Positions 57,885 through 64,000 of a stretch of DNA of 64,000 nucleotides are shown here, piece by piece (the stretch's first letter is position 1; each line of letters begins with the position of its first letter). The stretch spans positions 1 through 64,000 of the forward strand of contig CACYBB010000002.1 of the NCBI GenBank assembly GCA_902772585.1, read 5' to 3'. The DNA comes from an uncultured Bacteroidales bacterium. Lineage in GTDB: Bacteria; Bacteroidota; Bacteroidia; Bacteroidales; Bacteroidaceae. A program made the translations under genes and the position numbers. The notes under the pieces were generated by a model, which made no database searches, had not been told where the DNA came from, and saw nothing but the letters and a program-made list of their open reading frames with translations.

Positions 57885-58949
57885 GTGCTATCCGTGTTCG
57901 CCATATTACCCTTGCTCCTCGGCTGGTTCCTCGACCTGCTCATTGGCGATCCTGCATGGTTGCCCCACCCCGTCGTAGGCTTTGGCAAGATGATTGCCTT
58001 TGGTGAACGGCATCTCAACAAGGGTCACTATCGCAAACTGAAAGGTGCCCTCATGGCAATCGGACTGATTCTACTCATCTTTGTTCTCACATGGATTCTG
58101 CGCTACGGAATCATTTCTTTGCAACGGACTGACACAGACTTACTCGGACTTTCTTCATGGACTATTGCCAAGTCCGTGTCAGTCTGTGTCAGTCCGCTGC
58201 TAATACTCTTTGATGCTCTTGCCGTCTTCTATTGCCTCGCTGGCACCACGCTGATTCGTGAGGTTCGCCAAGTCTTCCTTGCTGTTGACCGTTCACTCGA
58301 CGAAGGTCGTAAGCAGGTTGCTCGCATCGTGGGTCGCGACACCTCAGAGCTCTCTGCCCAAGAGGTACGCACAGCCGCATTAGAGACGTTAGCCGAAAAT
58401 CTCTCTGATGGCGTCATTGCTCCACTCTTCTGGTTTGCCATCCTTGGTGTTCCAGGCATGTTAGCCTATAAGATGGTGAACACCCTCGACTCCATGATTG
58501 GCTACAAGACTGACCGCTACCGTGATTTCGGCTGTTGGGCAGCCCATATCGACGACATCGCCAACTACATCCCTGCTCGTCTCACTGCCCTGCTGATGAT
58601 ACTTTTTCCCCCTAAGTTCTTTGACCTTAACGGTACAAAGTGTGGCGTTGCAATAGGGGGAATCAAAGGGGGTCTGAACAGACTAAAGTTCGTATATCAA
58701 TACGGACGACACCACGCCTCGCCAAACAGCGGTTATCCGGAGGCAGCATTGGCAGGCATCCTCAACTGTCGCTTTGGTGGTCCTCACTATTACTTCGGCC
58801 AACTCTTCGACAAACCCTTCATCGGCACCAACGAGCGCCCCTTAACCACTGACGACATGAAAAAAGCCGTCCTGATAAACAGAACGGCAGAAATCTTGAT
58901 GGTAGTAATCGTTAGCTGTTTGCTATTAGCCATCACAAGCGTTTCATGA
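57885..58949 (+). CDS. cbiB: Adenosylcobinamide-phosphate synthase
   Basis: 354 aa integral membrane protein joining aminopropanol phosphate to cobyric acid. Conserved segments: LLLGWFLDLLIGDPAWLPHPVVGFGKMI, TLAENLSDGVIAPLFWFAI, NTLDSMIGYKTDRYRDFGCWAAHIDDIANYIPARLTAL and HHASPNSGYPEAALAGIL...RFGGPHYYFG. GTG start at 57885, embedded in an ATCCGTG repeat (three 9-bp units); a GTG at 57894 is an alternative. Residues about 81-104 (RTDTDLLGLSSWTIAKSVSV...) come from a large inverted repeat and are absent in usual family members as far as I can judge. The 3' end overlaps the convergent gene by 17 nt. Confidence 0.92.
   Translation: MLSVFAILPLLLGWFLDLLIGDPAWLPHPVVGFGKMIAFGERHLNKGHYRKLKGALMAIGLILLIFVLTWILRYGIISLQRTDTDLLGLSSWTIAKSVSVCVSPLLILFDALAVFYCLAGTTLIREVRQVFLAVDRSLDEGRKQVARIVGRDTSELSAQEVRTAALETLAENLSDGVIAPLFWFAILGVPGMLAYKMVNTLDSMIGYKTDRYRDFGCWAAHIDDIANYIPARLTALLMILFPPKFFDLNGTKCGVAIGGIKGGLNRLKFVYQYGRHHASPNSGYPEAALAGILNCRFGGPHYYFGQLFDKPFIGTNERPLTTDDMKKAVLINRTAEILMVVIVSCLLLAITSVS
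58125..58196. repeat. Large inverted repeat inside cbiB
   Basis: CGGACTGACACAGACT (58125-58140) is the exact reverse complement of AGTCTGTGTCAGTCCG (58181-58196); the stem continues inward with CGGACTT / AAGTCCG to about 27 bp, with an ~18-nt loop. Both arms are built of 10-bp steps. The same repeat type lies between pgi and the HAD gene (16127-16201). Confidence 0.9.
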
Positions 58950-60150
58950 TACGTGCAATAGCACGATTGAGCGACTCTGTGGGTTCAATGATGTTATAAT
59001 CCTGCCAGAATACAGGGTCAAGGAAGTAATCAACCTTGTCGAAGAAGGCATCGCGCTGGTCAAACGACTCACGACCACGGATGGGATGCGCTGTAGCGAC
59101 ATCCTGACCTGTAACAACCATCTCGCAACAAGCCGTAAAGGACGTAGCAAAGAGTCGACGACGCCAGTCACAATTGAAGCGGAACAGAGTGCGAATATAG
59201 CTGATGCGCGTAACATCGTTATCCTGACGGAAGTCCACCAACAGCGACAACTCCTTAGGACGGAAGCGCACACCTAGAGGTTTCTTTACCAGCATCATCA
59301 TTGTTGCTTTGTTACGGTCTTTCATATCCAACTCCAGTTCTGCACGGGTGAAGGCCAGCGTCTCCTGATCAATATACAGCTTACCGTAATAGAGTGCGTA
59401 AGGCATGATGCGACGCGGACGGATACTCACAACATATTGGTGACGGTCACCAATGGTGGTCGGCACCTCCATCTGCATCTGATAGCAGTCCAGATCCTCT
59501 TCATTCAACAGGAAATCACGCTGTTTGACAATATCCAGTTGGATAGGCAACACAGGACCACCCGTCACCTTAACACTCAGCGTATCGCCCTTGCGAGGAC
59601 TTAGCAAGCGACGTCCCTTACGGATGGCCACGCGGTCGTCAGCATTCTCCCAATAGGCATAGGACGACTTATACATGTCCACAACTCCCTCAGCTATCAT
59701 GATATAGTTCTGGCGCTTCTGAGCTGTTTCCCGATAGAAGCAATGGAACAGTTCAGGATGCTGGCTATAGTTCTTAGGAATCTTGCTGATGGCTGCCATT
59801 ACTAAATCGCGGGCATTCGTGTTCATGACCAGTACCTCTTGCAATTGGATGGTTGCCGGACTCAGACTGATGCGCAACTCCCCACGCTGCAACTGATCCA
59901 GTCGCACACGCTGGGCACGAAATCCTACATTCGACACCGTAATCGTCTTCAGTTCCGATTCCGCTTTCAACACAAAGTAGCCATCACCATTCGTCACCAC
60001 AGTATGTCCCCCACCCGTCACGCTGGCACCTACCAACGGCTTTCCTGTAGTACGGTCTAGCACCGTTCCACTCACCTGCGTAATCGTCTGTGCGCTGACA
60101 TCCATCAAAGCCAGCACCGCCAATAATCCTATGAACAATATCCTCCTCAT
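58933..60150 (-). CDS. Carboxypeptidase-regulatory-like (CarboxypepD_reg) envelope protein
   Basis: 405 aa. A signal peptide (residues 1-20, ALMDVSAQ) is followed by a CarboxypepD_reg-like beta-sandwich (about 24-100: VSGTVLDRTTGKPLVGASV, TNGDGYFVLKAES) and a domain without recognised family (NARDLVMAAISKIPKNYSQ..., FHCFYRETAQKRQNYIMIAEGV) that resembles part of DUF5686 proteins without the barrel. Function unknown; probably periplasmic or outer-membrane associated. It is on the strand opposite to the cobalamin operon, overlapping the end of cbiB by 17 nt, and has a perfect promoter at 60199-60230. Confidence 0.72.
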   Translation of the reverse strand: MRRILFIGLLAVLALMDVSAQTITQVSGTVLDRTTGKPLVGASVTGGGHTVVTNGDGYFVLKAESELKTITVSNVGFRAQRVRLDQLQRGELRISLSPATIQLQEVLVMNTNARDLVMAAISKIPKNYSQHPELFHCFYRETAQKRQNYIMIAEGVVDMYKSSYAYWENADDRVAIRKGRRLLSPRKGDTLSVKVTGGPVLPIQLDIVKQRDFLLNEEDLDCYQMQMEVPTTIGDRHQYVVSIRPRRIMPYALYYGKLYIDQETLAFTRAELELDMKDRNKATMMMLVKKPLGVRFRPKELSLLVDFRQDNDVTRISYIRTLFRFNCDWRRRLFATSFTACCEMVVTGQDVATAHPIRGRESFDQRDAFFDKVDYFLDPVFWQDYNIIEPTESLNRAIARIMKRL

Positions 60151-60198
60151 CACAGTATCCTCCCCTTGCGTCATCATTATTGGTTCTTGTGTACTTTG

Positions 60199-60230
60199 CA
60201 AAGATAGCGATTTTTTCAGAAAGAACCAAA
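60199..60230 (-). promoter_or_regulatory. Promoter of the CarboxypepD_reg-like gene
   Basis: Minus strand: TTTG (60227-60230), 20 nt, TATCTTTG (60199-60206), with a spacer almost identical to the promoter at 49394-49425. Confidence 0.72.
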
Positions 60231-60264
60231 TAATTGTGTATCATTTTTTTGAGAAAAATCTCTC

Positions 60265-60420
60265 ATCTCTCCCATCATCATTGGGAAAGCCTTTGTACAA
60301 AAGGATTCCGGCACGGGAGAGATAATTTTTATCCCTCCCAAATCTCTCCCTCATCCCTCCGTCACACAATGCAGAGATTGCTATCGAAAGACGTGGATAC
60401 TTTGAGCCGACGGGAGAGAT
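60265..60420. repeat. Alternating inverted copies of ATCTCTCCC / GGGAGAGAT
   Basis: ATCTCTCCC at 60265-60273 and 60342-60350; GGGAGAGAT at 60315-60323 and 60412-60420. Together with GGGA/TCCC hairpins they recall the arms of the 407-bp element at 23381. No gene is seen in the 486-bp gap from 60231 to 60716. Confidence 0.6.
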
Positions 60421-60519
60421 GGACCACTTTTCGTTAATAACCCCTCGTTATTCGAAAATAAGGCACACCCTTATTGTTCAATAACCAGACATTAAAAGTT
60501 CCTATCATTCGTTTTAAGT

Positions 60520-60598
60520 AACGCTATTCATTCCCAGTTTGGGAATTATTGATTCCCAGTCTGGGAACAAAACATTCCCAGGCAGGGAATAAGCGTTC
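60520..60598. repeat. Array of 15-bp palindromes at 22-bp period (TTCCCAGNNTGGGAA), flanked by an inverted repeat
   Basis: TTCCCAGTTTGGGAA (60531), TTCCCAGTCTGGGAA (60553) and TTCCCAGGCAGGGAA (60575), exactly 22 bp apart. An outer imperfect inverted repeat, AACGCTATTC and GAATAAGCGTT, closes the array. It lies about 100 bp upstream of the -7 box (TACCTTTG, 60701-60708) of the BACON gene. Confidence 0.8.
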
Positions 60599-60700
60599 GC
60601 CATTTCTATCAAAATCCGCAACTATAATTCTAACATGCCACACTGTAAAATACTAATGTTAAATATCAATAAATTATATTGCATTATACTCGATTTGCAC

Positions 60701-60708
60701 TACCTTTG
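60701..60708 (+). promoter_or_regulatory. -7 box of the BACON lipoprotein gene
   Basis: TACCTTTG, 8 nt before the ATG at 60717; no clear TTTG 20 nt upstream. Confidence 0.55.
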
Positions 60709-60716
60709 CAGTAATT

Positions 60717-62366
60717 ATGAAAAAAGTTTTGATTTTTACTGTATTAGGGATACTGTTACTCATCAGCTGCTCAGGTGAGCATGAAGAAAACCGTGAACAA
60801 CCAAAGGAACTGATTAAGTTAGGAATTTCATACATTAGTGCTGGTTATGAATCAGGAAGAGACTATGTCGGAGTTATGACCGATTTGCCATGGAAAGCCA
60901 GCACGTCGGCCGACTGGCTCAGCATCTCGCCAGCATCTGGCAAAGGCAATGATAAGATATTGGTGAGCTGGAAGGAAAACCAGACGTTTGAGGACCGCAA
61001 AGCCACTATCGTTTTTTCTGTTGATGGGAAACAGGTGAATCTGACCGTTACACAAGGGCATAAACGCGAAGCATCACATATTGTGAGTGTTAGACCCGTC
61101 TACGGCAATTGGGTGGACAATGAGAAGGATTCTGTCGAAGTGGTGTTTGACAGGCCTACGATGATGCTTTACAACGACTACGGCTCCAAGAAGTATGACG
61201 GCGGAATGCGCTGGCAAGTGTTAGTTGGAGGAATGGCAGGTAACGAAGTTGAAGTAACATTCACATACATGTCGCTCAATGACAGCATTCGGAATAAAGA
61301 AACGTTCACAGTACCATTTTACGATAGGAAGTTTCTGATGCCCGAGCAAGGTGACGCAATCAGGTTTTCAACGCTTTCTCTTGACAAGAAGAGCCTTTGG
61401 CTATCGGTCACCAACGAACAGACTGCGCTTTACAGGGTATTGCAAGTGTCGCTCAAAGACATGACGGTGACAAAGAACATCAAGATGCCTTTCGACCCCA
61501 GGTTTCTCTGCGTCAATCCCTATAACGGGCTGCTGTATGTACTGCCATATAGCGCCAATCAATTCTCTTATTACGACTACTTCTGCGTGGTTGATCCCGA
61601 ACAAGGCAAAATCATGAAGACTATAAATATAGAGCCGTCACCAATAGCACATCCGCAATATCCCGAAGTATGTCCCGAGGAGATAGCGTTCACGAAAGAT
61701 GGTTTTGGCATTCTTCTGCTGAAGGCTGCAGGAAGCACAGGACTTGAATGGCGAACCATCGACAGTACCGACGATGACAAGATTACGTGGAGTGGATACA
61801 ATTGGGATGTTCACAACATAGAGCATTTGTATACCAACTATAACTATTCGCGCATCTATGCCAATATGTATCCGAGAGTCTGCACCACGCTCGAATGGTA
61901 TAACAGGGAACATCCGACTCCTGTAGAAATCAGCGTCCACAACAAGTTCAACTCTGATGAGTACTATGCTGGTGGCTATCTGATGGAGATGGCTATGTCG
62001 CCCTTTTCCAATAAAGCATTCATCTGTACGTCACCAGCATGTCATGTCGTGGTCGGCCTCGATGCTCCTTTGACATATTCTAAAGTCTATATCGGAGAAA
62101 CCAGAGGCAGCACGGAAAGTACTTGGGATGAACTGGTACAGGATCGAGACTACGTATATAAGATATGCACTCTACAAGATTATCCATATCTGGAGCTATA
62201 CGATATGACGAAAAGTGACTTGATATATGCCATACCTCATATTTTTCTCTTAACCAATCAACTAGTAGATTGCCACTTCCTACCTGCCACAAACCAACTG
62301 GCCGTGACAAGTATTCAGGGCGTCTGGCTTTTCAATGCCGCAGACATCAAGAATAAAGCGAAGTAA
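60717..62366 (+). CDS. BACON-domain lipoprotein with propeller-like C-terminus
   Basis: 549 aa. A lipoprotein signal ends at Cys18 (LLLISCSGEHEEN) and a BACON domain follows (about 30-115: DLPWKASTSADWLSISPASG, KATIVFSVDGKQVNLTVTQG), a module common in Bacteroidetes surface proteins binding glycans or mucins. The remaining ~400 residues carry repeated beta-strand units (LWLSVTNEQTALYRVLQVSL, FLCVNPYNGLLYVLPYS, YFCVVDPEQGKIMKTINI) suggesting a propeller. It sits between the two arms of the cobalamin locus but has its own promoter; a role in corrinoid capture is possible but only from position. Confidence 0.7.
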   Translation: MKKVLIFTVLGILLLISCSGEHEENREQPKELIKLGISYISAGYESGRDYVGVMTDLPWKASTSADWLSISPASGKGNDKILVSWKENQTFEDRKATIVFSVDGKQVNLTVTQGHKREASHIVSVRPVYGNWVDNEKDSVEVVFDRPTMMLYNDYGSKKYDGGMRWQVLVGGMAGNEVEVTFTYMSLNDSIRNKETFTVPFYDRKFLMPEQGDAIRFSTLSLDKKSLWLSVTNEQTALYRVLQVSLKDMTVTKNIKMPFDPRFLCVNPYNGLLYVLPYSANQFSYYDYFCVVDPEQGKIMKTINIEPSPIAHPQYPEVCPEEIAFTKDGFGILLLKAAGSTGLEWRTIDSTDDDKITWSGYNWDVHNIEHLYTNYNYSRIYANMYPRVCTTLEWYNREHPTPVEISVHNKFNSDEYYAGGYLMEMAMSPFSNKAFICTSPACHVVVGLDAPLTYSKVYIGETRGSTESTWDELVQDRDYVYKICTLQDYPYLELYDMTKSDLIYAIPHIFLLTNQLVDCHFLPATNQLAVTSIQGVWLFNAADIKNKAK

Positions 62367-62471
62367 GCTAACCTTCTACGTTGAGGACACTAGCAGAAGA
62401 ACTTCTATTTTTTCGGCTACGCTCAATAGCACGGTCTTAAAAGAACATACTAAATTCCCCCAGTTTGAACA

Positions 62472-63515
62472 TTAGAAGTATTTCGTAATCTTTGCATTGT
62501 CGAAGTTGTTCATTTCGTTCATCATACGGACAGCAGAGTCGACGATGGGGAAGGCACAGAGAGCACCAGTACCCTCGCCAAGGCGCAAGCCAAGATGCAA
62601 CAGGGGCTTGGCACCAACAATGTCGAGCATGCGCTTGTGACCACTCTCGTCACCACAATGGGTGAAGATCATGTAGTCCTGGACGGCAGGATAGAGACGG
62701 ATGGCAGCAACAGCACAGGCTGTCATGATGAAGCCATCAACTAATATAATAAGGTGTTGCTCGGCAGCACGCTGCATGGCACCAATGGCAGCCACCATTT
62801 CGAAGCCACCGAAATAGCGAATAATGGCTGATGTCTGATGTTTGATGTCTGAGGGGCATCGCTCTAAGGAAATACTCAGTACCTTATATTTATGACGAAT
62901 GCCGTCGTTGTTGAGACCAGCACCTGCACCAATACACTCCTCCAAAGGGATGTTGCCAAAAAGGTGCATCCAGATGCTGCTGGGCGACGTATTAGCAATA
63001 CCCATCTCACCAATGCTAAGTACACGACAACCCTCAGCACAGCAGTCATCAACTAAATCGACGCCTACCTGAATGGCCTTATCAAATTCCTCTTCGCTCA
63101 TCGCTGATTCATAGAGGAAGTTCTTGGTGCCATAGGCTACCTTCCGATTGATAATACCTGGAACGTTTGACAAGTCGTAGTCCACGCCAACATCCACCAC
63201 ACGAAGCTTGAAACAATGCTGTCGACAGAACATATTGACACCTCCGCCACCACGGGTGAAGTTAATCATCTGTTGCCAGGTAACCTCACGAGGCGAGACG
63301 CTGACGCCCTCACGCTCAATACCATGATCGCCACCTAAAAGCAGATGACAGGGATGGGCCAGCGATGGTTCCAGCGTCTGCTGAATCAGGCATACCTGCA
63401 TGGCTAACTCCTCCAAACGCCCCAACGAACCCTTGGGTTTGTTCAGGTTATCTATTTTTTCCTGAATGGTTGTTTTCAGAGATGTATCAACAGGTTGTAT
63501 ATCGAATGCTTTCAT
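62472..63515 (-). CDS. cobT: Nicotinate-nucleotide-dimethylbenzimidazole phosphoribosyltransferase
   Basis: 347 aa, the usual length. It activates the lower-ligand base to its alpha-ribotide. Conserved parts: NLNKPKGSLGRLEELAMQ, LLGGDHGIEREGVSVSP, TRGGGGVNMFCRQH, IGEMGIANTSPSS, the GAGAGLNNDGIRHK loop and FGGFEMVAAIGAM, with EGTGALCAFPIVDSA near the end (catalytic Glu region). Residues about 221-229 (SDIKHQTSA) are encoded by a TGATGTC micro-repeat (62827-62852). Start at 63515, overlapping the end of cobU by ATGA. The open frame extends upstream into cobU and was cut. Confidence 0.94.
   Translation of the reverse strand: MKAFDIQPVDTSLKTTIQEKIDNLNKPKGSLGRLEELAMQVCLIQQTLEPSLAHPCHLLLGGDHGIEREGVSVSPREVTWQQMINFTRGGGGVNMFCRQHCFKLRVVDVGVDYDLSNVPGIINRKVAYGTKNFLYESAMSEEEFDKAIQVGVDLVDDCCAEGCRVLSIGEMGIANTSPSSIWMHLFGNIPLEECIGAGAGLNNDGIRHKYKVLSISLERCPSDIKHQTSAIIRYFGGFEMVAAIGAMQRAAEQHLIILVDGFIMTACAVAAIRLYPAVQDYMIFTHCGDESGHKRMLDIVGAKPLLHLGLRLGEGTGALCAFPIVDSAVRMMNEMNNFDNAKITKYF
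62827..62852. repeat. TGATGTC micro-repeat inside cobT
   Basis: Consecutive TGATGTC/TGATGTT words in 7-bp steps, encoding SDIKHQTSA in the minus-strand cobT frame just before the conserved FGGFE motif. Confidence 0.7.
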
Positions 63516-64000
63516 TTGATTTTCATTTCTATTCCACTTACCATCAGTATCACTTCGTCTGCTTTCTGTGCAATATACTGGTTCATCCAACCCTGCAGGT
63601 CCGTGAACTTGCGCTGGAGAGCATTGTCGCTGACACCACCCAAGCCTATCTCGTTGGTCACAAAGATATAAGTGGCATCATGCTGGGTGAAGGCATCGAA
63701 CTCACGCTTGGCCTCAGTGAGGATGGCATCGACATTATCGTTAACCATCAACCAGTTAGTCAGCCACAAGGTCACGCAGTCGATGGCCACTACCCTACCC
63801 GTCAGGTCGTGACGGCTGAGGTGTAGCTCTTCCTCGATGTTCGTCCACTCAGGTCCACGACGTTCCTGATGGCGACAAACCCGTTCACGAAACTCATCGT
63901 CCCACACATGGGCAGTAGCCAGATAAACAGGATTCGTACTCAGACTCAGCGCCAAGGCCTCAGCTTTCTCGCTCTTGCCAGAGCGCTGACCACCAGTAAT
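63512..64000 (-). CDS. cobU: Adenosylcobinamide kinase/adenosylcobinamide-phosphate guanylyltransferase (5' end beyond right edge)
   Basis: About 162 codons are visible; the start lies beyond position 64000. The P-loop ITGGQRSGKSEKAEALALS is at the very edge, followed by YLATAHVWDDEF, RRGPEWTNIEEELHL (guanylyl-accepting His region), VVAIDCVTLWLTNWL and FVTNEIGLGGVSDNALQR. The enzyme phosphorylates adenosylcobinamide and attaches GMP to form adenosyl-GDP-cobinamide. The family is about 170-180 aa, so only a few residues are missing. It overlaps cobT by 4 nt; cobS/cobC may follow upstream of it on the same strand. Confidence 0.93.
   Translation of the reverse strand: MTGGQRSGKSEKAEALALSLSTNPVYLATAHVWDDEFRERVCRHQERRGPEWTNIEEELHLSRHDLTGRVVAIDCVTLWLTNWLMVNDNVDAILTEAKREFDAFTQHDATYIFVTNEIGLGGVSDNALQRKFTDLQGWMNQYIAQKADEVILMVSGIEMKIK

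Noticed and set aside
60231-60716. Frames of 64-67 codons in the repeat-rich gap before the BACON gene
   Set aside because: They run through palindromic repeats and show no domain, signal peptide or homology pattern.
1-64000. tRNA, rRNA, insertion sequences and prophage genes
   Set aside because: Looked for in intergenic regions and coding products; no transposase, integrase, phage structural gene or cloverleaf-like sequence was recognised.

Overview
The window looks like a chromosome segment of a Prevotella-like member of the Bacteroidales. The evidence is the promoter type (TAnnTTTG at -7, often with TTTG about 20 nt upstream), the near absence of Shine-Dalgarno sequences, and the protein families: TonB-dependent and 'outer membrane protein beta-barrel' proteins, DUF5686, DUF4738, DUF4374, a propeller-type sensor, GH31/GH43 enzymes and short C-terminal tails like those of Bacteroidetes secreted proteins. 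No rRNA, tRNA, IS element, prophage or CRISPR array was seen. The organism assignment is inference from these features; no species can be named.

Layout. 1-2.2 kb: the end of an efflux unit (HlyD-type adaptor, cut by the left edge, and TolC-type channel) and a small conserved coiled-coil protein whose reading frame breaks at a classic slippery heptamer. 2.3-10.3 kb: a region organised by a membrane-bound LytTR regulator. Four promoters (before an outer-membrane barrel, a LiaF-like protein, a zinc-ribbon/PPOX protein plus isochorismatase-like hydrolase, and a CatA-like acyltransferase) share the same operator at the same distance from identically spaced -33/-7 boxes. Two GNATs and a CDP-alcohol phosphatidyltransferase lie among them. 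10.4-23.3 kb: a GT2-GH3 fusion, a GH43 lipoprotein, pgi with a HAD phosphatase, a DUF4738 lipoprotein, trmO, a permease/porin/symporter run and a nuclease. 23.4-25.6 kb: repeat-rich DNA around a lipoprotein serpin.

25.6-32.8 kb is a compact operon lacI - propeller sensor without a recognisable phospho-acceptor histidine - GH31 alpha-xylosidase-like enzyme, read from a promoter overlapped by a LacI-type operator. 33-38.4 kb: DUF5686 protein with a PAS histidine kinase, divergent from a THUMP RNA methyltransferase. 38.4-48.6 kb: housekeeping and envelope genes (DPP-IV-like S9 peptidase, serB, purD, membrane proteins, a DUF2723 GT-C-like protein, a polysaccharide deacetylase) closed by a strong terminator.

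49.5-64 kb is a cobalamin locus. A B12 riboswitch with a terminator-type expression platform precedes a BtuB-like TonB receptor with a chimeric N-terminus, then a DUF4374 surface lipoprotein, cobI, cobB (cbiA), cobQ (cbiP), cobD (threonine-phosphate decarboxylase) and cbiB on the + strand, with cobT and cobU (cut by the right edge) on the - strand. A carboxypeptidase-regulatory-domain protein and a BACON lipoprotein sit between the two arms. Together these genes would take up corrinoids and carry out amidation, aminopropanol attachment and lower-ligand assembly.

Across the window there are many short repeats: arrays of ~15-bp palindromes spaced exactly 22 bp, an 11-bp array, a 407-bp element with perfect 20-bp terminal inverted repeats, and micro-repeats that also sit in frame inside coding genes (LytTR, BtuB-like, cobB, cbiB, cobT).
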